From Stappia sp. BW2 (GTDB lineage: Bacteria; Pseudomonadota; Alphaproteobacteria; Rhizobiales; Stappiaceae): DNA of 64,000 nt. The notes beneath the pieces were generated by a model. It was not told where the DNA came from and searched no databases. It saw nothing but the letters and a program-made list of their open reading frames with translations. The position numbers and the translations under genes are program-made. Where the stretch lies: assembly GCF_008107695.1 (NCBI RefSeq), contig NZ_VIRG01000066.1:806001-870000 (forward strand). The letters run 5' to 3'. This document shows positions 26,807 through 35,222 of the stretch, piece by piece. Within the stretch, counting starts at the first letter, position 1, and each line of letters starts with the position of its first letter.

Positions 26807-26820
26807 TTGCACGAACGCAA
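26807..26820. promoter_or_regulatory. Candidate LysR operator between the regulator and SHMT-like genes
   Basis: TTGC-N6-GCAA is a 4-bp dyad that contains a T-N11-A pattern, the core form of LysR sites. It lies centrally in the divergent 100-bp intergenic space. Confidence 0.4.
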
Positions 26821-26862
26821 GCGCAGAGGGACACTTTGTTCAAATCGAACCGGAGTTCCGAC

Positions 26863-28185
26863 ATGAGCGCACAAGACAATTGCCCCTGGCTGCCCGCTGT
26901 GGCTGCCACCCGTATCGACGAGATCACTCAGGCAACCGCGTCTCTCGGATCCGAAGCGCTTGCCGCGCGCGTCGAAGCGCTTGCCAAGACCAACAGGTCC
27001 ATTCACGAGAAGGACTGTTTCAACCTCAATCCGGCGACCAACGTGATGAACCCGCGCGCCGAAGCTTTGCTGTCGAGTGGCATGGGATCCCGGCCTTCCC
27101 TCGGCTATCCGGGTGACAAATATGAAATGGGCCTCGAAGCCATCGAGGAAATCGAGGTAATTGCAGCGAACCTTGCCTGCGAGATCTTCGAGTCGGCCCA
27201 TGCGGAAATCCGGGTTGCCTCCGGTGCGTTGGCAAATCTTTACGCGTTCATGGCAACGACCAAACCGGGCGATGCCATCATCGCCCCTCCGGCTTCCGTT
27301 GGTGGCCATGTCACCCATCACGCACCGGGGTGCGCCGGTCTATATGGTCTGGACATCCACGAGGCACCGGTCGATGCCGACGGCTATACGATCGATCTGG
27401 AGGGCCTGCGCGCCCTGGCGCTGCAGGTGCGACCCAGGTTGATCACCATCGGGATGAGCCTCAACCTGTTCCCGCACCCGGTGAAGGACATTCGTGCCAT
27501 AGCCGATGAAGTCGGTGCCTTTGTGCTGTTCGATGCCGCCCACCAGTGCGGCATGATTGCCGGCGGGGTGTTCTCAGACCCGCTGTCGGAAGGCGCGCAC
27601 CTGATGACCATGAGCACCTACAAGAGCCTGGGCGGTCCGGCCGGCGGACTGATCGTAACCAATGAACAGGATCTCGCCCGAAAGCTCGACGGAATTGCGT
27701 TTCCGGGGCTGACCGCCAATTTCGACGTTGCGAAGTCGGCGGCACTCGCCATCACTCTGCTGGACTGGCGCGACTACGGCCAGGCATATGCAGCCGAGAT
27801 GGCGGCAAGCGCGCATACGCTGGCCGATGCCCTTGCCGCGGAGGGAATGCCTGTGTTCTCCACGGCAAAGGGGACAACCGCGTCCCACCAGTTTGCGCTG
27901 GAGGCAGCAGCCTTCGGCGGCGGCCAGGCGGCCTCGAAGAAGCTTCGTCAGGCCGGATTTCTGGCATGCGGCATCGGCCTGCCGATTGCGCCCGTTGATG
28001 GCGACATGAACGGGCTCAGATTCGGAACTCCGGAACTGGTCCGATGGGGCATGACGAGCGCCGACATGCCGGAACTGGCCAGGCTGATAACCGAGGCCCT
28101 GCGTTCGAACGATCCGCAGGCAATGGCCGAACGCGTCTCCAAGTGGCGGCAGAGTTTCGATACGCTCCACTTCATCCGCTCGTAA
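26863..28185 (+). CDS. Serine hydroxymethyltransferase-like PLP enzyme
   Basis: 440 aa from ATG 26863, which has CCGGAGTTCCGAC before it. The fold type I region includes LNPATNVMNPRAEALLSSG, LGYPGDKYEMGLEAIEEIE, the VLFDAAHQCGMIAGG segment with the PLP-binding Asp and His, and the Schiff-base K254 in MTMSTYKSLGGPAGG. In true SHMT the last motif is THKTLRGP, so this is a divergent paralogue. Possible activities are alpha-methylserine hydroxymethyl transfer, beta-hydroxy amino acid aldolase or ordinary SHMT. A divergent GcvA-like regulator fits glycine or beta-hydroxy amino acid metabolism. Confidence 0.85.
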   Translation: MSAQDNCPWLPAVAATRIDEITQATASLGSEALAARVEALAKTNRSIHEKDCFNLNPATNVMNPRAEALLSSGMGSRPSLGYPGDKYEMGLEAIEEIEVIAANLACEIFESAHAEIRVASGALANLYAFMATTKPGDAIIAPPASVGGHVTHHAPGCAGLYGLDIHEAPVDADGYTIDLEGLRALALQVRPRLITIGMSLNLFPHPVKDIRAIADEVGAFVLFDAAHQCGMIAGGVFSDPLSEGAHLMTMSTYKSLGGPAGGLIVTNEQDLARKLDGIAFPGLTANFDVAKSAALAITLLDWRDYGQAYAAEMAASAHTLADALAAEGMPVFSTAKGTTASHQFALEAAAFGGGQAASKKLRQAGFLACGIGLPIAPVDGDMNGLRFGTPELVRWGMTSADMPELARLITEALRSNDPQAMAERVSKWRQSFDTLHFIRS

Positions 28186-28247
28186 AATCGACGCCCGACC
28201 TGAAGCGCGGCAGTTGATGGTTGAACGCAGCGCGTCACGGCTCAGCC

Positions 28248-29297
28248 TCAGTTGCTTCGCCGCCCCAGCACAAGCCCGGTGATGAAAGGCAGCAGCAGCA
28301 CCATTCCGGTGAAGCGTGCGATCTGGTGAGCGGCGACGAAGGCCGGGTCGAGATCCAGCATGAAGGCGAGCAGTGTCATCACCTCCAGGCCGCCGGGCGC
28401 ATAGGCAAGCAAGGCCTGGCCGAACGGGATATCCACCATTTCGGCAACCATCCAGGCCCCGGCAAGCGACGTCATAAACGCCGCTGCGAAGGCCGCGATG
28501 GATGCGCCGAGGACGCTGACGAACTGGCGGAGCGTCATATTGCCAAACCGGCAACCGATATGGGCGCCCATCATCACGAAACACGGCAGCACGATGTAAG
28601 TCGGTAGAACGAGCACCAGCAGACCCGACGCATTGAGACCTGCGCTCATAAAAAACGCGCCCGTCAGTCCACCGCCTGGCACCCTGGCCTTGACCGCAAG
28701 CCAGCTTGCAGCCAGGCAGAGCGGTATGCCGATCAGAAAATCCCAGAGACCGGAGACATAGACCGCGCTGCTGCCGATGCCCGTCGGTTCCGCAGAGGAG
28801 ACGACGGCAAACGGCAGAACCGCCACCAGAACGAACAGACGCAGCGACTGGCTGGAGGCAATGCGGGGAAGATCAGCCCCCCTGTCCGTGGCAAGGGCGA
28901 TAACATAGGAGAGAGCCCCCGGGATCGCCCCGAAGAAAGCCGTTTCCTTGGACCATTTCGCGCCGTAGTGCAGCACCGCGTAACCGGCAAACGTGACAGC
29001 CACCATCACCGCCAGGAGCATGGCCATGGACACCGGCCATTCTGCCACCCGCTCAACGATATCCGGATGGACCCCTGCCCCCATGGAAATGCCGATCATG
29101 ATGAAGAGCGCATCCCGCAGCGGGACCGGCATAAGCGTTGGCACCCGCGCCAGGGTCGCAATTGCGACAAAGACCATGGCACCGGACAACCATCCTGCTG
29201 GCAGCCCGAGCAGGTTGAACACCGCTCCCCCGGCAGTCGCGACGAGAAGCGTGACCGCCAGTCTTCCTGCGGCAGATTGAAACGATATGTCAGGCAT
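28248..29297 (-). CDS. AbrB-family membrane protein (putative transporter)
   Basis: 349 aa with about ten membrane helices in two repeats. Each repeat carries a glycine-rich turn, such as LPAGWLSGAM, GAIPGALSYVIALA and AYAPGGLEVMTLLAFMLDLD, that is typical of Pfam AbrB (PF05145). Many databases call this family ammonia monooxygenase or AbrB regulator, but no enzymatic or DNA-binding part is present. E. coli AbrB was linked to regulation of aidB and its transport substrate is unknown. It converges on the SHMT-like gene. Confidence 0.85.
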   Translation of the reverse strand: MPDISFQSAAGRLAVTLLVATAGGAVFNLLGLPAGWLSGAMVFVAIATLARVPTLMPVPLRDALFIMIGISMGAGVHPDIVERVAEWPVSMAMLLAVMVAVTFAGYAVLHYGAKWSKETAFFGAIPGALSYVIALATDRGADLPRIASSQSLRLFVLVAVLPFAVVSSAEPTGIGSSAVYVSGLWDFLIGIPLCLAASWLAVKARVPGGGLTGAFFMSAGLNASGLLVLVLPTYIVLPCFVMMGAHIGCRFGNMTLRQFVSVLGASIAAFAAAFMTSLAGAWMVAEMVDIPFGQALLAYAPGGLEVMTLLAFMLDLDPAFVAAHQIARFTGMVLLLPFITGLVLGRRSN

Positions 29298-29397
29298 CAG
29301 GACCCATTGAGCTTGGCAAGGCTCCTTGAGCTATAAATGGATTGATCGGCCAGCGCATGGTTGATTGCATGGATCAACATGTACGAGGCGATTCTTT

Positions 29398-30144
29398 TCA
29401 GGCGGTTGTCCCCGGCAAATGAGCAGGACGGGGCTCTGTGAAAGGTTTACCCTCAATTCCTTCCAGTTCACAGGCCTTGCATACGGCCGGACGCGTTTCC
29501 AGCCTCTCAAGAAGGGCACGCAAATGCGGCGTTGCCTCCAGAGACCACTTGCCCTCATTGCGATAAAGCTGCGCCCATCTGGCGCAAGCAGCAACATAGT
29601 GGTCCAGAACGGAAAGCGCGCCTCCCAGCAGAAAGGGACCGCCCTGCGCGGAGAGTTCAGCTTCGAGATGCCCGAAACTGCCGGTGATCCGGCGGATCAG
29701 ACCGGCATGAAGGCTCGCCGCCACCTGCGCTTCGGGAACGTATCTTTCGGGCTTGAAGGAAATCCGCAGGTCCGAGTGCAACGTGTTTGACAGGAAGAAC
29801 AGCCACTTCAGGAACCGTCCGCGGTCAGGAGAGGCAATAGCCGGCGCGAAATTTTCGTGCGTGTCCGCCAGATGCAGGACGATCGCCGCCGTTTCGAACA
29901 TGGGGCCATCCTGCCCGGGCACTTCCAGAACCGGAATCAGGCCCTGTGGATTGAGCCGCCGATAGGCATCGGAGTTCTGCTGCGAGATCAACCGGTCGAC
30001 GGGCGCATAGTCATAGACAAGACCGAGTTCTTCCAGAACCATCCTGACGATGAAATTGGCGCTGTCCGGAGAGCCGTGCAGACGATATCGCTCAGGAGAA
30101 TCGGGGAAACGTTTTTCTTCGGCAAGGGGTGGCAAGTCGGTCAC
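29398..30144 (-). CDS. Glutathione S-transferase family protein
   Basis: 248 aa from GTG 30144, with GAAGGA 10 bp upstream. The N-terminal thioredoxin-like domain starts at YRLHGSPDSANFIVRM, where a Ser or Asn would replace the catalytic Ser/Tyr/Cys. The cis-Pro is in LIPVLEV and the glutathione gamma-Glu site is in FETAAIVLHLAD. The C-terminal helical domain contains the LSVLDHYVAACARW N-capping motif. It is a cytosolic detoxification or isomerase-type protein of unknown substrate. It is divergent from hemN with about 90 bp between starts. Confidence 0.88.
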   Translation of the reverse strand: MTDLPPLAEEKRFPDSPERYRLHGSPDSANFIVRMVLEELGLVYDYAPVDRLISQQNSDAYRRLNPQGLIPVLEVPGQDGPMFETAAIVLHLADTHENFAPAIASPDRGRFLKWLFFLSNTLHSDLRISFKPERYVPEAQVAASLHAGLIRRITGSFGHLEAELSAQGGPFLLGGALSVLDHYVAACARWAQLYRNEGKWSLEATPHLRALLERLETRPAVCKACELEGIEGKPFTEPRPAHLPGTTA

Positions 30145-30187
30145 GCCGGATCATTCCTTCGGTTTCATCGTCATCCCTACCAGGGAC

Positions 30188-30201
30188 TTGAGCGATATCA
30201 A
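30188..30201 (+). promoter_or_regulatory. FixK/FNR box upstream of hemN
   Basis: TTGAG-CGAT-ATCAA has nine of ten consensus bases of TTGAT-N4-ATCAA. Its centre is 41.5 bp before the first hemN ATG, which would place transcription start at or next to the start codon for a class II promoter. Confidence 0.75.
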
Positions 30202-30235
30202 GGCGCGATCCCGGACCGGACGGTTAGATCGCCAC

Positions 30236-31609
30236 ATGATGAAAGATCCGCTCTCTTACGCCATGCGCAACGTACCGCGCTACACCAGTTATCCGACAGC
30301 ACCGCATTTTCATGACGGCGTAACGGCCGGTGTCTATGCGGACTGGCTCAAGGCGCTATCGCCGCAGGATTCGCTCTCGCTTTACCTGCACGTGCCCTAT
30401 TGCCGTGAGCTCTGTCATTATTGCGGCTGTCATACCAAGGCAACGCGCCAGGACGCGCCGCTCAAGGCCTATGCCGCGATGCTCGGGCAGGAAGTGAACC
30501 TGGTTGCCGAGCACATGCAGCAGGCGGGTCCTGTCCGCCATATTCATTGGGGGGGCGGCACTCCCAGCCTCCTGCCGCGCGATAGCCTGATCGATCTGAC
30601 CGGACTGATGCGTGTCAATTTCGATCTTGCGCCGGATCTGGAACACGCCATCGAGCTCGATCCGAGGCTGGTGACGGACCGGCTTGCCGAAACGCTCGCC
30701 ATCATCGGCGTCAACCGGGCCAGCCTTGGCGTGCAGGATTTCAATCCTGACGTACAGAAAGCCATCGGCCGCATACAGCCCTACAGAGTCGTCAAGCAGG
30801 CTGTGGACTTCCTGACAGAGGCCGGGGTGACCGCGCTCAACTTCGACCTGATGTATGGACTGCCCGGCCAGTCGCCGGAGACGATTCTCGATACGGTGGA
30901 TAAAACGCTCTCGCTGTCTCCTGGCCGCATTGCCCTGTTCGGCTATGCCCATGTGCCCTGGATGCGGAAACACCAGCGCCTGATCGACGAAAGCACCTTG
31001 CCGAACGCCGCAGAGCGGCTGGCTCTTGCGGATCTTGCCCGCGCCGAATTGTTGAAGGCCGGGTATATCGCCATAGGCCTCGACCATTTCGCCCGCCCGG
31101 ACGACAGCATGGCTATTTCCCTTTCAGACGGATCCCTGAAGCGCAATTTCCAGGGATACACCACGGATCAGGGAGAACAGCTGATCGGATTTGGCGTCTC
31201 TTCCATCGGACGGCTGTCTGCTGGCTACGTTCAGAATGTGTCTGATGTCGGCAACTGGCGCCGGGCTATCATGTCAGGCGAGTTGCCGGTCACGAAAGGA
31301 TTGGCACTTTCCGCCGACGACCGCCTGCGTGGACGGATTATCGAAGAGCTGATGACCAACTACGCTTGCGATCTTGCGCCCGCCTGCCGGGACTACGGCC
31401 TGCCTACCAGCCACCTTGCAGATGCTTTCGACGCGTTACAGGATCTGGTGTCTGATGGTTTGGTCCGGCTGGATCCGGACACTGAAACCGCCAGGGTTGA
31501 AGTGACGGAGGCCGGGAGACCCTATGTGCGCCTCGCCGCCGCGGCGTTCGACGCCTATCTGGCGGCAAGTCAGGCAAGCGGGAAAGCTCGCCATTCTGCC
31601 GCGGTTTGA
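30236..31609 (+). CDS. hemN: Oxygen-independent coproporphyrinogen III oxidase HemN
   Basis: 457 aa radical-SAM enzyme. The 4Fe-4S motif is C56-x3-C60-x2-C63, extended by C65 (PYCRELCHYCGC), as in genuine HemN rather than HemW. The PRYTSYPTAPHF segment upstream and the HWGGGTPSLL, FDLMYGLPGQ and SSIGRL regions are typical. The start is ATG 30236 or the adjacent 30239. ATG 30263 would remove residues before PRYTSYP that homologues retain. It oxidatively decarboxylates coproporphyrinogen III without oxygen, supplying heme for cbb3 under microaerobic conditions. Confidence 0.95.
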   Translation: MMKDPLSYAMRNVPRYTSYPTAPHFHDGVTAGVYADWLKALSPQDSLSLYLHVPYCRELCHYCGCHTKATRQDAPLKAYAAMLGQEVNLVAEHMQQAGPVRHIHWGGGTPSLLPRDSLIDLTGLMRVNFDLAPDLEHAIELDPRLVTDRLAETLAIIGVNRASLGVQDFNPDVQKAIGRIQPYRVVKQAVDFLTEAGVTALNFDLMYGLPGQSPETILDTVDKTLSLSPGRIALFGYAHVPWMRKHQRLIDESTLPNAAERLALADLARAELLKAGYIAIGLDHFARPDDSMAISLSDGSLKRNFQGYTTDQGEQLIGFGVSSIGRLSAGYVQNVSDVGNWRRAIMSGELPVTKGLALSADDRLRGRIIEELMTNYACDLAPACRDYGLPTSHLADAFDALQDLVSDGLVRLDPDTETARVEVTEAGRPYVRLAAAAFDAYLAASQASGKARHSAAV

Positions 31610-31616
31610 ACAACGA

Positions 31617-31643
31617 AGCCCCAAGCTGGACGAGTTTGGGGCT
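31617..31643 (+). terminator. Probable terminator after hemN
   Basis: AGCCCCAA and TTGGGGCT form a perfect 8-bp stem with an 11-base loop, 8 bp after the hemN stop. There is no clear U tract, so efficiency is uncertain. Confidence 0.5.
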
Positions 31644-31710
31644 GGACCTTGGGGCTGGTCGGTTCCTGATGCCAGACCAGACGCCACCAATCTGGAAGGG
31701 ACGACCAGCC

Positions 31711-31740
31711 ACAAAAAAGGCTGCGAAAATCGCAGCCCTT
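31711..31740 (-). terminator. Rho-independent terminator after fixK
   Basis: On the minus strand GGCTGCGA, loop TTT, TCGCAGCC is followed by TTTTTT. It lies just after the fixK stop at 31764. The structure is ideal. Confidence 0.85.
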
Positions 31741-31763
31741 TGAAATCGACGATCAAGCGGTGT

Positions 31764-32477
31764 TCAGTGCATGCCGGTCATCTGACAGAGGCCGCAGACC
31801 TTGTTGAGATGGATCCGGTCTGCACGGTCAACGCGGATAACGTCCCGGCGCTTCAGATCGGACACCACGCGGCTGACCGTCTCGATGGTCAGGCCGAGAT
31901 AATCGGCAATTTCCTGCCGGGTCATGTGCAACCGCAAATCGAAGCCGTCGTCACTTTCGTCGGTCGGACCGACGCAACCGACGCCGCCCCGCTCCGGGAC
32001 AAGATGCATCAGGAAGCTCGCGACCCGCTCGACGGCAGACTTGCGGCCGAGCAGAACGGCATGTTCGTGAAGCACGTGCATCTGGTTGGTCAGGCATTTG
32101 GTGAGCGTGCGCTGAAGCGCATCGGACCGCTCAACCTGCCTCAGGTCGATTTCCTGAATATCGGCATTGGTGAGTGTTTCGGCGGTGCAATCGTATTCGT
32201 CGCCGCCGGCGAGACCAAAAATATCACCGGGCCGAAGAACTTCGACAACCTGGCGGCGCCCGTCCGGCAGCAGCTTGTAAAGCATCACCGAGCCCTTCAC
32301 CAGCTCGTACAGCCGCTTGGCGGAATCACCTTCGTAGTAGATCACCGCATGGGTGTCGTACTGCACGGACTTGCCGCCGAAGTCTGAAAATGATGTTTTT
32401 CTGGGTGTGCAGACCGGCGCGCCCGTCATTCTAGGTGCAGCTCCCTGGCCGGGGGTACCCGCGTCGAAATAAGCCAT
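31764..32477 (-). CDS. fixK: Crp/Fnr-family regulator FixK
   Basis: 237 aa from ATG 32477. A CRP-like nucleotide-fold domain (residues about 40-155) is followed by a helix-turn-helix with HMTRQEIADYLGLTIETVSRV; the E-x2-SR recognition residues predict TTGAT half-sites. Only one cysteine is near the N-terminus, so the FNR iron-sulfur cluster is lacking and oxygen sensing must come through FixLJ. The C-terminus has an extra CGLC pair of unknown use. It lies downstream of fixL, fixJ and a lone receiver gene, all on the same strand. It probably acts on the boxes before ccoN and hemN. Confidence 0.92.
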   Translation of the reverse strand: MAYFDAGTPGQGAAPRMTGAPVCTPRKTSFSDFGGKSVQYDTHAVIYYEGDSAKRLYELVKGSVMLYKLLPDGRRQVVEVLRPGDIFGLAGGDEYDCTAETLTNADIQEIDLRQVERSDALQRTLTKCLTNQMHVLHEHAVLLGRKSAVERVASFLMHLVPERGGVGCVGPTDESDDGFDLRLHMTRQEIADYLGLTIETVSRVVSDLKRRDVIRVDRADRIHLNKVCGLCQMTGMH

Positions 32478-32834
32478 ATGTCCCTCCTTCGTGCCTGAAG
32501 CACGGCCTTCATTTGCTACGTTGGCGATTGATCTTTTACCCGGCGCGTTCCTGTCGCGCCTCTGGCAAGATCGACCGCTGATTGCAGATGCCCCGTCCGA
32601 CACCTGGTAGCTTGCGGGGTGCACTCTAGAACGCGGATAGCAGGGAATGAAATTCGGTCGACTGCGTAAGATAAACTACATATGAGCCGTAACGCCGCAG
32701 CCGACGAAGGTCTAAGTTATTGAAGAGTCAGCACGAGCGGCACAGGCGTGCGCACCCAAAACGCGCCATGAAACTTGGCGCTCCGGACCTGAAATCCGGG
32801 AAATTTCAAAAGGGATTCCGGACGAACAGCATCC
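32478..32834. other. Upstream region of fixK
   Basis: 357 bp without a gene. It should contain the FixJ-dependent fixK promoter. The minus strand at 32676-32683 reads ATATGTAG, which matches the published class I FixJ core GTAMGTAG at six of eight bases, too little to call. No FixK autoregulation box was found. Confidence 0.4.
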
Positions 32835-33191
32835 TCAAACCATGGCCTTGGGAGCCATGGCCGCAGTCACCATGTCAATCGACAACGGCTTTCGCAAAAC
32901 CGTCAGGTCCGGAAGCTCCCGAATTTGCTGCAGGAGATTCACTTTCGACTTGCCGGAAATGGCAAGGATGCCCGGAGGCGCCGGTAGATCCATAAGCTCG
33001 CGGACGACCTCTGTACCGCACCTGTCCGGAAGTCCGATATCGACAATCACCCAGTCGTCTGAACTGGGTGCGGCGCTGGCGAGAAAACTCTCTGCGTCCT
33101 TGTAAGTGACTGAATGATGATCGAAATCCTCGAGCGCGATCGCCAACGCATCGGCAACTGCTTCATCATCTTCAACAATGTGAACAACCAC
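32835..33191 (-). CDS. Single-domain response regulator (FixT-like position)
   Basis: 118 aa, a receiver domain and nothing else. The acid pocket is E7-D8-D9, the phospho-acceptor is D51 (WVIVDIGLPD), the switch serine is S79 and the lysine is K101. All residues for phosphorylation are present. It lies between fixJ and fixK. In Caulobacter and Sinorhizobium a small protein named FixT restrains the FixL kinase, and in Caulobacter it is a single-domain receiver. A feedback or phosphate-sink role is therefore likely by position, but this is inference. Confidence 0.85.
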   Translation of the reverse strand: MVVHIVEDDEAVADALAIALEDFDHHSVTYKDAESFLASAAPSSDDWVIVDIGLPDRCGTEVVRELMDLPAPPGILAISGKSKVNLLQQIRELPDLTVLRKPLSIDMVTAAMAPKAMV

Positions 33192-33331
33192 GAAAGTAGA
33201 TCCTCAAAGCCTGCGGACATGCAGTCTGTCTCTACTTATACGCCATAAAATGCATACCGGCTGTACGCAGAAATACGATTCGGCCTTCACATGATGCCGA
33301 AATGCCGTCCGGCAAATCGAACGGCCTGACC

Positions 33332-33949
33332 TTATCCGGCTGACGGGTGACCCAGAACGATACGGACAAGATCGGCCGCATTACGCGCGCCTAGCTTTTC
33401 CATAATCCGCGCCCGGTGCACCTCCACCGTTCTCGGACTGATGCCAAGAGTGCGTCCAGCTTCCTTGTTGGAAGCTCCGTCCGTGATTTCCTTGAGGACC
33501 TCAAGTTCCCGGCGCGTCAGAAGGTCTGCCCCCTGGAAAGACGCCGGCACAACGTCGTCCTGCCGCTGCCTTGTGATGGCGATGCTTTCCTTCACCCGCT
33601 CCAGAACGGTCTCGGCGGAAAACGGCTTCTCGACAAAGTCGAAGGCCCCATTGCGGATGGCTTCGACTGCCATGGGAATATCGCCCTGCCCGGAGATGAT
33701 GAAGATCGGCGCCGGGTAGTTTTCCGCGTTCAGTGCCTTGAGGATCTCGATGCCCGACCGGCCCGGCATGTGAACATCCAGCATGACACAGGCCGGCACG
33801 GCCTTGCTTGCGGACTGAATGAACGTGTCGCCGTCCGAGAAAGTTTCGACCACATAGCCTTCCATATTGAAAAGCACCGACAACGCGTCGCGCACCGCCG
33901 GATCGTCATCAACGATGTAAATGGCCTCCGCGTCAGCTTTTATGTCCAT
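33332..33949 (-). CDS. fixJ: Response regulator FixJ
   Basis: 205 aa from ATG 33949 (GTG one codon earlier is possible). The receiver has phospho-acceptor D58 (VMLDVHMPG) and K108 (VEKPFS). The LuxR-type helix-turn-helix is at the C-terminus (LTRRELEVLKEI, then SNKEAGRTLGISPRTVEVHR). ATG overlaps the fixL stop by one base, with GAGGAAG as ribosome site, so the pair is translationally coupled. Phosphorylated FixJ activates fixK in rhizobia. Confidence 0.95.
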   Translation of the reverse strand: MDIKADAEAIYIVDDDPAVRDALSVLFNMEGYVVETFSDGDTFIQSASKAVPACVMLDVHMPGRSGIEILKALNAENYPAPIFIISGQGDIPMAVEAIRNGAFDFVEKPFSAETVLERVKESIAITRQRQDDVVPASFQGADLLTRRELEVLKEITDGASNKEAGRTLGISPRTVEVHRARIMEKLGARNAADLVRIVLGHPSAG

Positions 33950-35160
33950 CACTTCCTCAACTTATCTTCTGCCGGATCCTGAGATTCGGCTTTTTCTGAA
34001 ACATCATCTTCGGGCGGGTCTATTGGCAACGACAACAAGAAGGAAGCCCCGTGTCCATTCGCTGCCTGCTCCAGCCGCAAATCACCGCCATGATTTTGCG
34101 CTATCGAACGGGATATTGCCAAACCCAGGCCGACCCCCTTGTGTTTGGCTCCTGTAAAGGCCCGGAACAGGTTGTTGACCAGTTCCTCAGGAACCCCCGG
34201 ACCATTGTCCGTGACACGGAATTCCAGTCGATCGCCATTGCAGCACACAGAGAGCACTACCATGCGGTCGGCCTGATCGCTGACCGCTTCGCGCGCGTTG
34301 CGCAGAAGATTAATCAGGATCTGCCGGATCTGCACCGGATCGGCCATCAGCGGCGGCAGCCCCTCCGCGATCTCCGCCTTCATGATCGACCCGCCCTGAC
34401 CACTGCCGAGTTCGGCCATTTCCAGACAACTTGCGATAAAGTCCCGGACTTCGATGGCCTCGCGATTGGGCGTCTTTTTTTCCACCAGTTGACGCATGCG
34501 CTGGATGATTTCTCCAGCCCGCTCGGCTTCGCGCACCGCCTTGTCGATAACCTCGATGATGAAGGGATCCAGGGAATTGTCGGCCCGGGTCTTTCGCGAT
34601 ACGGACTGCAGATACAGCAGAATGGCTGTCAGAGGCTGGTTGAGCTCATGCGCGATTGCAGCTCCCATCTCGTCCAGAGCGCTGATTCGAGTCATGTGAA
34701 GAAGCTGCGCCTGGGTTTTGGCCAGCCGGTCTTCCATCTGTTTGCGTGAGCGCAGGTCGCGCAGAATGCCGATGAACTGGCGCCCGGCCGGCGTCCACGC
34801 CTCCCCAACGGATAATTCGATGGGAAAGACCGTGCCGTCCTTATGGCAGGCCTGCACCTCGCGGCCGATTCCGATGATTTTCTTATGACCGGTGGTGAGA
34901 TAGTTGTTCACGTAGTGGTCATGCGCGTGGGCATATTCATCCGGCATGATCCGATTGACATTCCGTCCCAGAAGATCCGCCGCTTCATAGCCGAACAACC
35001 GTTCGCAGGCCTTGTTGAAGGCCAGCACCTGAGCACGGTCGTTGATGACAATAATACCGTCGGCAGCGGTATCGAAAACACTCGCAAGACGCGCTTCCGT
35101 TACGGCTGCATTGTCATCATCCTTGTCTGAAATGCCGTCCCGCACTATCCCTGCACCCAA
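33949..35160 (-). CDS. fixL: Oxygen sensor histidine kinase FixL
   Basis: 403 aa from TTG 35160, which has GGGGGTCAT upstream. A heme-PAS domain spans about 23-140 and contains the proximal heme histidine H80 (HAHDHY) and the oxygen-sensing arginine R100 (IIGIGR), equivalent to H200 and R220 of Bradyrhizobium FixL. The kinase part has H171 in IAHELNQPL, an N-box ILINLLRNAREA and G-boxes DNGPG and GVGLGL. There is no membrane segment, so it is a soluble sensor. The deoxy form phosphorylates FixJ. Confidence 0.95.
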   Translation of the reverse strand: MGAGIVRDGISDKDDDNAAVTEARLASVFDTAADGIIVINDRAQVLAFNKACERLFGYEAADLLGRNVNRIMPDEYAHAHDHYVNNYLTTGHKKIIGIGREVQACHKDGTVFPIELSVGEAWTPAGRQFIGILRDLRSRKQMEDRLAKTQAQLLHMTRISALDEMGAAIAHELNQPLTAILLYLQSVSRKTRADNSLDPFIIEVIDKAVREAERAGEIIQRMRQLVEKKTPNREAIEVRDFIASCLEMAELGSGQGGSIMKAEIAEGLPPLMADPVQIRQILINLLRNAREAVSDQADRMVVLSVCCNGDRLEFRVTDNGPGVPEELVNNLFRAFTGAKHKGVGLGLAISRSIAQNHGGDLRLEQAANGHGASFLLSLPIDPPEDDVSEKAESQDPAEDKLRK

Positions 35161-35222
35161 ATGACCCCCATGTACTATCTAGGTTTAGGGGTTTTCCCGT
35201 AGGCCAGCAACCCGTTTGCAAC

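Noticed and set aside
28248-29297. Ammonia monooxygenase annotation for the AbrB-family gene
   Set aside because: The protein is a ten-helix membrane protein without copper-site residues, and the database name is a historical mislabel.
32676-32683. Candidate FixJ site before fixK
   Set aside because: Only six of eight core bases match and it lies about 200 bp from the start; too weak without binding data.
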